The position numbers were made by a program, and so were the translations under genes. A DNA stretch of 64,000 bases from Trichopria drosophilae. Its lineage: Eukaryota > Arthropoda > Insecta > Hymenoptera > Diapriidae. The notes under the pieces are model-generated. The model worked only from the letters and a program-made list of their open reading frames with translations, had not been told where the DNA came from and made no database searches. The DNA lies in contig CM059582.1 in assembly GCA_030407085.1 (NCBI GenBank), forward strand, positions 212,247,001 to 212,311,000, written 5' to 3'. Within the stretch, counting starts at the first letter, position 1, and every line of letters begins with the position of its first letter. Positions 21,999-33,590 of the stretch are shown piece after piece.

Positions 21999-22735
21999 TA
22001 TGGTTTAAATCGTTTGTAGTAATTTCTTAAATCACTACAAATAACTACAAACGTTTATTTCGTCTCGAAATGAATAAAATACAACATCCTACGGTTTAAA
22101 TCGTTTGTAGTAATTTTTTCGGCAACTACAAACGTTCGTTTCATCTCTAGTGTTAATAAAATGCAGTGTCCCTTGGTTTAAATCGTTTGTAGTAATTTCT
22201 TGAGCAACTACGAACAACTACAAACGTTTATTTCGTCACTAGAGTTAATAAAATCCAATATCCGACTCATTAAATCGTTTGTAGTAATTTATTAATCAAC
22301 TTCAAACGTTCGTTTCATCTCTAGTGTTAATAAAATACAATATCCTAGGGTTTAAATCGCTTGTAGTAATTTTTTAAGCAACTACAAACAACTACAAACG
22401 TTTATTTCGTCTCTAGAGTTAATAAAATCCAATATCCGACTCATTAAATCGTTTGTAGCAATTTCATAAGCTACTACAAACAACTACAAACGTTTATTTC
22501 GTCTCTAGTGTTAATAAAATACAATATTCCACGGTTTAAATCGTTTGTAGTAATTTTTTAGTCAACTACAAACGTTTATTTTCGTCTGTAGTGTTAATAA
22601 AATACAATACCCTATGGTTTAAATCGTTTGTAGTAATTTTTTAAGCAACTAGAAACATCCGATTAATCTCTGGTGTTAATAAAATGCTGTGTCCTATGGT
22701 TTAAAACGTTTGTAGTAATTTATTAAGCATTGACG

Positions 22736-23790
22736 CTAGTGATTAATCGGATGTTGGTAGTTGCTTAAAAAATTACTACCAATGATTTAAACCATAGGAT
22801 ATTGTATTTTATTAACACTAGAGACGAAATAAACGTTTGTAGTTGTTTGTAGTTGCTTAATAAATTACTACAAACGATTTAATGAGTCGGATATTGGATT
22901 TTATTAACTCTAGTGACGAAATAAACGTTTGTAGTTGTTCGTAGTTGCTCAAGAAATTACTACAAACGATTTAAACCATACTCTCTAAAGTCGAATCAGC
23001 GGAAACCGCTGCGAATCAGCGACTATTCGCTGGAAATCAGCGAAAAGTATGCCGCTAATTCAATCAGCGGCATACTTTGGACTGATTTTCCAGCGAAAAG
23101 TCACTGATTGTCGCTGATTCGGCAGCGGTTTCCGCTGATTCGATTTTAGAGAGTAGGACACTTTGTAGTCGCTTAAAAAATTACTACAAACGATTTAAAC
23201 CGTAGGATATTATATTTTATTAACAGTAGAGATGAAACGGACGTTTGTAGTTGCTTAAAAAATTACTACAAACGATTTAAACCGTAGGATATTGTATTTT
23301 ATTAACTCTAGAGATGAAACGAACGTTTGAAGTTGACTAAAAAATTACTACAAACGATTTAAACTGTAGGATGTTGTATTTTATTAACACTAGAGACGAA
23401 ATAAGCGTTTGTAGTTGTTTGTAGTTGCTTAATAAATCACTACAAACGATTTAAACCGTAGGACACTGCGTTTTATTAACACTTGAGGTAAAACGGACGT
23501 TTGTAGTAGCTTAAGAAATTACTACAAACGATTTAAACCGTAGAATATTGTATTTTATTAACACTAGAGACGAAATAAACGTTTGTAGTTGTTTGTATTA
23601 GCTTAAGAAATTACTATAAACGATTTAAACTGTGGGACATTTTATTTTATTTACACTAGACACGAAATGAACGTTTGTATTTGTTTGCAATTGCTCAAAA
23701 TATGACTACTAACGATTTAAACGCCAGGACATGATTTGTAATTCATATTAGATGTTGAATAAACGTGTGTAGTTGTTTATAGTTGCCGCG
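22736..23790 (-). repeat. Foldback tandem array, right arm
   Basis: Inverse units of the left arm (TTACTACAAACGATTTAAAC ...), starting near the dyad at about 22735, where GATTAATCGGATG lies next to its relatives. Confidence 0.9.
22981..23153. mobile_element. 173-bp palindromic MITE, copy 3 (inverse)
   Basis: Inverse copy of the 20999 element in the right arm, between TA dinucleotides at 22979-22980 and 23154-23155. It sits in the matching inverted repeat unit, so arm copying post-dates the MITE insertion. Confidence 0.92.
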
Positions 23791-24314
23791 GTTGCTTAAA
23801 AAAACTATGAATTGTTATGAATATATTAATTTGTAATAAACTGCTTTTGAGAGCAATTGGGCACGAAATTAATATTTATGGTTGTTTTGGTTACTCTTAA
23901 TCGGAGGCTGTTTGGTGTGCGGAGGGTCAGGGGGGCGGCAACACTTTCGTATCAACTTTGTCTGTGAGTAGTGGGATTTTGCCAATGCAGACTATAAATA
24001 TACATTTACATAAATTAAAAATTAAAAAAATTGAAATATAAAAAAAAAAATGTTCAATCATAAAACGGTTTTCTGTCTACTACAAACGGAAATTCCTTCA
24101 CTACAATCAACTACAAACGATTTTCTGTCGGAAAAAAATTTGAAAAAAAATTTTTGAAACTGGGGTGCTGGGCTTTTTTGGACCCCCTGTAACTTTTTCT
24201 TTCTGCAACTACAAACGAAATTCGTTCTACTACATTCAACTACATTCAGAACTCTATCGAAATAGCGTTTTACATTTTGAATTTCGAAAAGTCGGGTGCC
24301 AGGTTCACAAAGCT

Positions 24315-24323
24315 CCGACGCGT
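24315..24323. repeat. 9-bp target-site duplication, right
   Basis: CCGACGCGT, same as 14054-14062. Both flanks are GC-rich, and the right flank leads into a reverse-transcriptase relic. Confidence 0.9.
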
Positions 24324-25690
24324 CGGTGGTTCGGGACTGCTCCCGTTCGGACGCTTGCCGACCCCACGGGACGACTACCCGGCGGAAGTAGACAGAACGG
24401 TCATGGAGACGAAGTACCCTAAACCCAAATTCCTGCGGTGGTGCGAGCACGTTTAAACCGTGCCGCGGATGGAAAGGCCGAGGGTTAAGTCGGCTAATAA
24501 CGAGCTCCCTCTGGCACCGGGCGACACCAGTCGTAAGTAGCCTTATCCCAACATGGCGGCTCTACCGGGACGGACCGTATATTTCCGACCCTACTCGTGG
24601 GAACAAAATGCAGAACCATCTATACAACTTTAAATCAAAGAAATCGAATTCGGAATCAGGCGACGGGCAGGAAGGAGACACCACTCCGGATGGCCAGAAA
24701 GAAAAAGTTACAGGGGGTCCAAAAAAGCCCAGCACCCCAGTTTCAAAAATTTGTTGTTTCACTATTGGCACATGGATGGGAGATAGTCAGGAAACCTTAG
24801 ACTTGCTGATGGATACGCATTTTCCAGGCAGCAAGCCGGTGCAAAGTAGGGAGGGAACTCACCATTATATTTTCCCACCCTATTTAGAAATCGATGAATT
24901 TGTAATCGGGGAGATTGTAGACGAGGAAAAGGTGAGGTGGGCACTGGGGGTCCTTTAAACCTTGTAAATCTGCAGGAGAAAATGGCATATATCCTATTAT
25001 GCTGCATAAAACGGTGGAAACGTTAGCACCCCGACTCGTGTTAACCAGTAGGGTGGAGGCAATCGCGTGTTTCTTTTATACCCAAGGCGGGCATGACGGT
25101 ACATACTACGGCCAAAGACTATAGACCTTTCAACCTGTCCTCGTTCCTCCTGAAAACAATGGAGAGACTCATCGATCTCTATATCAGGGGGATTCTGGGG
25201 AAAGAAGGCCTGTCGCCTAATCGGCAGGCTTATTTGAGGGGGAAATCGGTGGAAACCGCGCTGCACAGTTTAGTGCACACCATAGAGAAATCGCTTCTTT
25301 ATAAGGAGTACACACTGGCGGCTTTTGTGGACATTGAAGGAGCCTTCAACAACGTGCTGAAGAGCGTGATTACGGACGCGCTGGGGAAGGCAGGGGTACC
25401 GACCTTTATCACCAATTGCATCGACCGTCTGCTTGTATGCAGGACGATTGGCTCAAAGTTGTGCACCGGGGAGGCCAGGAGGGCAGTGCGCAGGAGCACC
25501 CCGCAAGGTGGGGTACTTTTACCCCTACTGTGCCTGCTCTCTGTCGACGACATCCTGAGATCCCTTGGCCGAACAGGGATGAGGGTGGTGGCCTATGCCG
25601 ATGATATTGTACTCATGACGACGGGAAAAGGGATGGCGGGGGGTCTGGAGGGCCGCAAGACCCCCAGTGGGCAGAATTCTGTAACCATAT
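24324..25690 (+). pseudogene. Non-LTR retrotransposon reverse transcriptase relic
   Basis: Reverse transcriptase of a non-LTR element, decayed. Frame pieces in order: 24608-24955 (ETLDLLMDTHFPGS, IDEFVIGEIVDEEKVRWALG), a shifted piece 24955-25010 (PCKSAGENGIYPIML, VETLAPRLV), then 25093-25660 with DYRPFNLSSFLLKTMERLID, AFVDIEGAFNNV, STPQGGVLLPLL and the catalytic VAYADDIVLM. These are motifs of I/R1/LOA/Jockey-like RTs; I cannot settle which. It breaks off after YADD into unrelated CATATATATGA repeats and a C run. At least one frameshift is present, and a 66-bp foldback-derived segment sits inside. The foldback at 14063-24314 is inserted just upstream. Confidence 0.82.
24696..24761 (+). repeat. 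66-bp segment shared with the foldback termini
   Basis: Matches 14173-14238 with one visible difference (TTTTTTG against TTTGTTG), and the inverse near 24140-24205. Motifs: AGAAAGAAAAAGTTACAGGG, AAGCCCAGCACCCCAG. Confidence 0.9.
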
Positions 25691-25807
25691 ATATGACCAA
25701 AAACTATGGATCGGTGTTTAGCGGGACCTTGCGAAACATATATATGACTGCAGAATACTGCGCCCCCCCCCCCAGACCCCGCGCTAAAAAAAACCTAACC
25801 CACATCC

Positions 25808-28052
25808 CACTGTGGACTTGAAGAAGGCTTAGGTTTGATGAAAATGGATCCAAAATCTACTTTCAGGGAAAGTTTCTGCATAGTTTCTATATTAGAAATC
25901 CGTCTTAGTTAAAATCGTAGCTGATCCCTTTCGCGGGAAAATCGAAATTTTATATTTACTTCGACCCAGACTAAGTCTAGACGAAGTATTGAATTTGGTC
26001 ACTTCGGGCATAAAAATTACCCTATAGTTTTTCATGAAATGTTGACGTTTCAGACCCTAAGGAACCCAAATCAACAATAAAAAAATTTGTGCCCGTGATC
26101 TTGTACGTACGATAGGGTGGGTCGAAAAACATTTTTTTTTTTAAATGCTGTGGGGCCGGTGCGGAAAAGTTTTACCACCACAAAACAAGGTTCCATGAAT
26201 TTTTTCAGATTTTTTATCACACTTCTATTGCTGCCGCATCAGCCAGTTTAACATTAGTTTTAAATAAGGAAAAACATCTTTTTTGTTTTTCTTCTGCAAT
26301 TTCGAGGGAAAATTTTCCAACAATTTATACTTCTAGAAATCATTTTTTAGATCGATTTTACGAAGAATAGCCGTTCTACAATAGACAAAAAAAATTCTGA
26401 TTTTTTTATTTCATAATTAACATCCATCATTTTTTTCGAAAAAGGTAAAATTTCTGTAAATTCCACTTCATATTATCATAATTCGGTTCACACTCATTCA
26501 AACATTAAAAAAACAAGAAATTTCAAATTTTTAGGATTCCACTCGTAAAATATGACTTTACTGAATAATAGGTGGCCAATTAAAGCTGAGTTACAGAATT
26601 TCGAACGTAAATTTTTTTTTTGCCAAAAATGATGTAAAGGAAAGCCATTCTATTACTTCGACCAAGACCTTAGGTCTGGACGAAGTATTGAATTTGGTCA
26701 GTTCGGGCATAAAAATACCCTATAGTTTTTCATCAAATGTCGACGTTTCAGACCCTAAGGAGCCCTAATCAACAATAAAAAAAATTGTGTCCGTGATGTT
26801 GTACGTACGTACGTCCGTACGTCCCTTTTTTTTGTCTCACGATAACTCGCGAACGGATAAGCGTAATGACATAATTTTTTTTTAAAATACGTATCTTGCC
26901 ATAAATTAGATCTGATTAGATTTTGGGGCACATCCGTCCGTCCATTAGAAAAAAAAATGAGCCCCAATTAAGTTTCTTCGTAGTTTTTTGCATTTATTTT
27001 GAAAAGTACAAATTTAAAAAAAAATGTTTCAAACAAAAAAGATAGAGCATTAAATTCTCTACAAAAAAGGTTTTATTCATTTTCTTCCTAAATTGAACGA
27101 TAATGACATAAAACTGGTTTAAAATGTTTATGACTATTGTCTGAAAAAGTATTGAATTTGGTCACCTCGGCAAAAAAATTACCCTACAGTTTTTCATCAA
27201 ATTTCGACGTTTCGACCCCCTACCCCCCAGGGGTAGTCTTCCCCAGCCCCTCGGGTGCGGTGATCACCTACGGGCGCATAAGTTCTTTTACGCCCTTGAT
27301 ATGAAACTAACTATTTCGATATATCTAAAAGATGTCTTGTAGATATCTAGAAGATATCCGTCAGAGATCTTTTCGAAACTTTCAAGATATCTTTGACGAA
27401 TTATATGTATATATCTTGTATATATATACGGTCATAATGATACAGACAGTAATTAGAAAAAAAAACACAGTAAACATGTAATATGCGTCGAATAGTCTAT
27501 TACAATACAAATGCATGAAGTAAGTGTTTTGCAACTTTTATTTATCAGTACTTCGTCTGGCCTGTTGTTGTGGTCGAAGTTTTGAAAATGCTCATTTTCA
27601 ATTTTCATACATATAAGAAACACTATATTGTTGTAACATATCTAACGAAGCCACTTGGACCTAAATATGATTGGACCCCCAAATATCAATATAATTTTAT
27701 AATATAATTGAAAGCTATTAGTAAACAAACGAATATTAAGGAATAGCCGACTCTGCAGTGGGTCGAAGTTTCTGAGCGAGCGAGCGAGCTAGACACCACG
27801 CCAACCAAACAATTATTACTATTAATAATAATTATTTAATTAAATAATAATAATATCTTTATAATTAAATTGATTATTTAAAATCTTGATTCTATCGGTT
27901 TAAATATGAAAATTTTCAATATCTCGCGAAAGGGATCAGCTACGATTTTAACCAAGACGGATTTTTAATCTAAAAATTATACAGAAACTTTCCCTGACAG
28001 TAGATTTTGGATTCATTTTCATCAAACCTAAGCCTACTTCAAAACCACCGTG
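25808..28052. mobile_element. Non-coding TIR element with internal repeats
   Basis: Terminal inverted repeats of about 150 bp (GAAGAAGGCTTAGGTTTGAT at the left; inverse near 28015-28045). The flanks share ATCC, a possible 4-bp duplication. Inside are three diverged direct copies of a unit with AGTATTGAATTTGGTCA and TTTTTCATCAAAT (25990, 26685, 27150), plus a GTACGTACGT motif. There is no transposase. Confidence 0.75.
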
Positions 28053-28590
28053 ATCCATCACAATATGCCTACCATCTCGATTTTGCCTCCCAGAGATAGT
28101 AGTTTTAACCGAATGATAAAAATTACATTGAGAAAATTACGCACGTACATTGAAAAAATCCATTATGTTCACTTTCGTCGCTCATTTACGAGCTTACTTT
28201 ACATATTAGGAAGAAAATGTATAAAACATTTTTCGTAGATAATTGCGTGATCTACATTTTTTGTTAAACACATTTTTTTGTCGGACTCGTACTTTTCAAA
28301 ATAAATGCAAAAAACTAAAAAAAATCACTTTTTTTAGCTTTTGTTTTTGAGATAGCAACTTTAATACGTCCGAGCGCCAAATTTTTTGTGATATTCGTTA
28401 TCAGCAGCCCAAAATACATCGAAGACATCTGGCACATTTCATTTTTGGGGTGAGGCAGTTCTTCTACATATTTACCAAGAAATTTGCTGGAGGTGAAGCG
28501 TAGACGAAACATATGTGTTCAATGTTGTGACAGTTCAACTATGTTAGCGGTAAAGGAGTAGCGGTCTCCGCGCGCTAAGGACTTGGCGCG
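28053..28590. other. No gene recognised
   Basis: AT-rich sequence with short ORFs only. A GC-rich patch at 28560-28615 leads into the next relic. Confidence 0.5.
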
Positions 28591-28599
28591 ACGAGCGAC

Positions 28600-29260
28600 C
28601 GCTCCTCTTGACCTGGCTTCATGATCGTTCGCCAACAAACTTATTGCAAGTTCCTGGGTTCAACATTATTCGTAATGATAGAGGACTCATTAATACGAAT
28701 GGTAACTACATCCGAGGAGGGGGCGTTGCTTTTTATCTACGTACTAGGTATAAATAGTTCTAGAGTCTCCAAAGGTAAACGAAATAAACGATCCCGAATT
28801 TGTATTATTAGAAGTTAAACCTCACGTCAAATCTCGTTTATTACTTGCAGTTGTCTATCGTCGTCCCGGTGGTAATGTCTTTTATAATTTTATTGAGAAA
28901 TTAAATAAGATCATACATAAGTATACTGACATAATAATCTTGGGTGATTTTAATTATGACATCTTAACACCGAACAAGTCTGAATATCTTCGTTCTTTTA
29001 TTAATGATTTTTACTTTATCTTGTTCCACATGGCGCTACGCATCATGGCAAAAGTACTGATACCATAATTGATGTCATTATTACAGATTCAAGTGGAAAG
29101 GTACAATGCGTCGAGAAATCTGACGCCCCATTTATTGCAGGGCACGATTATATATTTATCGACTACAAATTATTATCCTCTAAGCCATGCCCTGTAACAT
29201 TCAAATATCGCGATTTCTTTAAATGCAATTTGGAATCTTTAAATCATTTAATCACTTCCA
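28600..29260 (+). pseudogene. AP-endonuclease fragment of a non-LTR retrotransposon
   Basis: Exonuclease/endonuclease/phosphatase-type nuclease that nicks target DNA for retrotransposition. Readable pieces: GFNIIRNDRGLIN and GGGVAFYLRTRY near 28660-28750, then AVVYRRPGG and IILGDFNYDIL near 28850-28970 (the GDFN motif), then STDTIIDVIIT and AGHDYIFIDY near 29050-29165 (the (S/G)DHxx-like end motif with AGHD). The pieces are in different frames, so it is decayed. The RT part is missing; the fragment stops shortly before the pogo element at 29325. Confidence 0.75.
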
Positions 29261-29324
29261 ATCTCAACGTAGGCCTATTACTTCGGGATTATATTTTTTA
29301 ATCATAAGTTGTAGATCCTTTATA

Positions 29325-32300
29325 AGGTAACCGGCCCTATTATGAAACAAATGTTGACAAGTGGTTTGATAATTTTAACGATTAAAACTGAACAAAAGCA
29401 TAAAAGTAAATAATTTTTTTTGTATATGATGCGGATATCATTCACAATTGATAATTCATATACAACTTATCAATGTAAAGTTTGAAAAAGTTAGATATTA
29501 TTGAAAAAGTAAAAATATTCGAGTGTCCCAATTGTGAAACAGTGTTTTAGCACCATGTCCCCCCTGTTTCATGCGAGGTGTCCCTATCATGAAACGATCA
29601 AATAAAATGGAAATTCTTTTATTTTTCGGTAAATTCGAACATTTTAGGTAATCATCTCTATTCTGAGACGAATGTAGGGATACGTTTTGACTTTTTTCTT
29701 TTTTAATGGGCCTACGCATTGGTTTTTAACGAATAAAACTGAACAAAAGCACACAATCAAACAATTATTTTTTTATATTATGCGGGTATCATTTTGAAAT
29801 GGTAATCTATGGATAATTTATCAATATAATAGTAAACTGGTAGATATTATTAAAAAAGTGAAACCATCACATAAAATTCGTCTATTTTTTTTTGTATTTT
29901 ATACACATAAAACGACAATACATATTTCTAAGTGGTCACATAACAAATGTTATTAAAATTTCAGTAGTATCACAGTATTTGACTTTTAATGAACTAAAAC
30001 ACAAAACAAATCATAACTGAATAAATTATTTTAAGGTTAAATAAAACGATTGCTCTTAAAATAATTTCTCATCCCATCTCATAGGCTATAGAAGATCATT
30101 TTTTATTTGTTGTTGGATGTTTTTTATTTTTTCTTGCAACTGCTTTTTTTCCTCTTGCAATAATTTTTTCTTGGCAAGTTTCTCATCTTTTAATTTTTGT
30201 TTTTGTTCTTTTTCAATCTGTGTTTTTAACCACTCATCCGACGTTCCTGCTGCTGGCAATTTTGCTTTTCCACTTGCTTCAATTTTCTTTCTTTTTTTCT
30301 TCGGTAAATATTCTGTGGGTAGGGTGAATACCCGTGAAAAACATCATTTGATAAATGACTACCATCTGTAATTAATGGGAACCATGTTAAAAAATAAAAA
30401 TACTTCTTTTTATATTTGTATATAAATTAAGTAGAGTTGAAATAATTGTAAATATTTGTACATATTTGTAAATAATTGTAAATATGATTAGCCTTTTAAA
30501 ACTGAAATTAAATTACCTTGAGTGACATTAATTTGCATGTTCTCTTTATTGTTTGTGTTGTCAATGGACGAGTTATTGCAATCACTATTGAAATTATTTT
30601 CTAACCCCTGAGCCATTCTTCGTGAGATTTCTTGTGGATTAGTCTCTGAAAATATAATATTGTCTATGAAATTTGCAATGCATCGATTATTAATATTAGG
30701 CGTTATTTTTTTTACAAACCTATGATGCTTTTCAAAGGCGAATTTGATTGCAGTTGTACAAATTGCGGCTCTTGAACCACAGTATCAAGTGCAGTAATAT
30801 TCGGAGATTGAGACATCAAATCATTCAATAATAGAATACTATCGTCTGTGCATTCGATCGTTATGCCATTTTGCTTATTATTAAATACAATCATATTATC
30901 ATTTACGAAGTTGCTATTCTCATCGAAACATACATCTAACATATTATTTTGAGCACCACTTTCAAGAACTGCATTGATATTTGTTGTCATGTTACTTTCC
31001 ATCATATCGTCGACTTCCAGAACATTTTCATTGACAGTCTCATGTGATAATAACTTTACTGTATGACCAACTAACTTTTCATCGCTTCTGATTATAGGTT
31101 TTGATCTTGCACTAGGTTCTAATAGAAATAAAAATGAAAACTAATAAATGATCTAATAAATGTCTTGACAGAATGTATATAAAATTTGTAAATATGCATG
31201 TATGCATATAAAAATCTGTACATAAAAATAAACCAAATTAATATTATATGGATTCTATGTTGTGATTACCATTATTTTTATTTTTAATTTGAAGCCAATA
31301 TCTAAACAATCCTTTGTACTCAATATTTCCAGTCCATATGTTAGTCATTTCAGCATTTTTTAATTCTTCTAATAATTCACACGACAGATTATTTTCCAAA
31401 ATAATCAAATGGTTGTAATCAATTTTAATTGTATTATTATGTTCAGGATGCTCATTTATGACTATCTCTTGAGTAATTTCAGTTGCATGATTAGATTCAC
31501 TCATTTTTTTACTTTTTCTTCTGTTGCGCAAGACATCATAGTCCACTGCTTCGGCATTAAATGGCACTAAACCAGCTGATTTGAAACCATTTTTACTGAT
31601 TTCTTCTTCTCCTTCAAAATTATTTAATGCCATTTTCAACACTTGTGGAAAATCTTTCTTTTTCAGTCTATTGGTGTTATGTTTTACTTTCCATTTTGGA
31701 ACAGTTCTCTTCCATACTATTTTGAGTGGATAAAACAGTGCAATGTCTAGTGGTTGGGTCACATGAGCGGAATTCGGATAAAGAGCAATTATCTCTATTT
31801 CATTTTCTCTGCAAAATTTCACTAGAGGAACTGTTACATGAGACGAATGTCCGTCCAGAAATATTACTATGGGAAACTGTATGCCTTCTCTTAATGCCCA
31901 CGGATAGAATACATTGGTGATGTATTCGTAGAAGGATTCTGTAGTCATCCAGCCGCTCTCTGAAATCCCAATTCCCCAGTCGTTAGGAGTGTTTTCGACT
32001 TTTTCTTTTGGCAAATTTCGTACATATGGATACATTATCATGGGGGGGTGCTCTTATTCCTGCCGCACTGTACATAAATAGTACCGTAAGGCTTTCTTTT
32101 TCAGCATCTACAATTTTGGACACTGAGCGAGCTCCTCTTTGCGTCAGAACTTTCTCCGAATCAGGACATAACAACATATTTGTTTCATCGCAGTTAAATA
32201 TCCCTGTTGGAGAAATATCAAGCAAATTTTTCTTTTTCAAATATGCTTCTTGCTCTCTAAACCACTCTCGTAGATCCTCAATTGTAACAGAAGCTCTTAC

Positions 32301-33546
32301 CGAGCTCAAATGCTGTGGCTTTCTAAGTGATAAATTTGGATGTCGCTTTCTGAAAGCCTCGTACCAATGTCGACTCGGACGATTATTGATAAATGGTGTC
32401 TTTCTGTTCAACAGAGAGACATACTCTTGAACATGATCTAAGAGTTCGCACTTTGTTACCGGATAGCCTCGCTCTGACCGATAAACAATCCAGTTTTTTA
32501 TACTGTTTTTCAGTGAAGTTTCGATCCTTCTGTTGTCTGTGCAATGTAGCTGCAGATATATTGTATGGTTCTCCTGCTTTTCGCAGGGAAACTCCTGCAT
32601 CAACTGCTGCAAGAGCATGTTGCAATTCCTCTATGGAATGCTTCTTTTTAGTGAGAATTACTTTATTCTTACTATTCCCCTTGCTTCGTAACACTACAGA
32701 CGTAACCTGTGCTTTAACCTTGTTTTTAAGGTTTTTCATAGATTTGGTTTTATGCTTCTTCTTTTTTGCATCTTTCCTTACAGCCTTCATGGTAAGTTAT
32801 TGCCTAAAATAAGGACTTTATAAATAAAAAACTTACTTATTCCATGTAAACTCTCGGCTCTCAAAGCATCTTTATAGGTTATGTTTACACTTTTTGCGTA
32901 ACACTTGTATAATCTCTACTTACCTTCAAATCCGATATAAATTAGACATCAGGACGATGTTTAACATAGAATAGTACATAAATAACTGTCCTATACTTTA
33001 ATTTACGCACCACAACACTTCGACAACGAATTATTTCTTGATGTTTCACGAATCGGTACAAGGCAATGAGGATCAGTTCCGGGGGTTATGAATCAGACAT
33101 GCGACTGTTTCATTAATACGGTCAGAAGGAAATTTATGTACGCATTGTGAAACATCCGTTTTAAAAAAATAAATACGTTTGTATGGCGAAAACTTTAATG
33201 TAATATCAATATATGATCTATAAACTATAAGTTAGGCTCTTTAATTCGGTTTAGAATAATACCATATGTAAATATACGTGATTTTAGACAGACCACATGC
33301 ATGTTCTGTTCTAAGCTTATTGAAAAGACTTCAGTACAAATTGTGAATCATGCACGTTTAAGATTTTTTAAAAGATTTTAATGTATATCTAGTATTATTT
33401 TTATTTATTAAAATTAAAATTAAAATACTCTTTGTTGTTTAGATAATTTTTTCACAACGATCCGTATTGTTATTAATTTTAAAAGTAATTTTTAAGTGAG
33501 TTGTTTCAAAAAAGAGGACGTTGTATCGCAATACGGCCGGTTACCT
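29325..33546. mobile_element. pogo/Tigger-like DNA transposon
   Basis: AGGTAACCGGCC(C/G)TATT at the left and its inverse at the right, each flanked by TA (29323-29324; 33547-33548), 4222 bp. Subterminal CTATTATGAAAC/CTATCATGAAACG motifs recur at the left, and related ATGAATCAG/TTTCATTAATACGG motifs at the right. It contains one multi-exon minus-strand transposase. Confidence 0.85.
30086..32790 (-). pseudogene. pogo-like transposase, four exons, two frameshifts
   Basis: DDE_1-family transposase. Exon 1 (32790-31270) carries a pipsqueak-type HTH (SIEELQHALAAVDAGVSLRK), a CENP-B-type HTH (RHWYEAFRKRHPNLSLRK) and the catalytic core: FNCDETN, IVIFLDGHSSHV and PNSAHVTQPLDIALF give the three acidic residues. 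It needs two single-base corrections, one in a C7 run near 32041 and one near 32480-32530. Donor AATG|GTAATC joins in phase to exon 2 (31118-30720), then exon 3 (30645-30518) and exon 4 (30312-30086). All junctions are GT-AG and phase 1. Exon 4 starts EYLPKKKRKK, a likely nuclear signal, and ends in a Lys/Gln/Glu coiled coil. The exon model is inference. Only the frameshifts argue for a pseudogene, and they could be assembly errors. Confidence 0.75.
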
Positions 33547-33590
33547 TATGGTAATTTACACCGTTACAGTTCCATTGGAAAATATTCATT

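Larger units (their letters stand above)
20190..22735 (+). repeat. Foldback tandem array, inner part of left arm
   Basis: About 30 units of 75-95 bp, with spacing variation from an optional extra ACAACTACAAACG. A block holding a MITE is repeated 827 bp apart (20999 and 21826), showing a tandem segmental duplication within the arm. Confidence 0.9.
14063..24314. mobile_element. Foldback-type transposon with long tandem-repeat arms
   Basis: Ends are perfect inverse copies (AGCTTTGTGAAC...GTTCACAAAGCT) with 9-bp duplications, as in Drosophila FB elements and Mutator-like transposons. The inverted arms run inward for hundreds of bases: a unique terminal zone (14063-14560; inverse 24314-23780), then arrays of about 80-bp units. 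The inverse copies meet near 22735. Removing the nested piggyBac leaves about 5.0 kb with no ORF of its own, so it must be mobilised in trans. The right side also contains a tandem duplication and three copies of a 173-bp MITE. The superfamily is inferred from the duplication length and architecture, not from a transposase. Confidence 0.88.

Noticed and set aside
14570..23790. Regularly spaced repeats resembling a CRISPR array
   Set aside because: Units contain conserved spacers, occur in inverse arms, and lie in a eukaryotic transposon bounded by target duplications.
24058..24450. 130-aa minus ORF across the foldback end
   Set aside because: It crosses the element-flank junction and translates the terminal repeat; no domain.
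29498..29719. 73-aa ORF at the pogo left end
   Set aside because: Falls in the subterminal repeats of the transposon, not coding.
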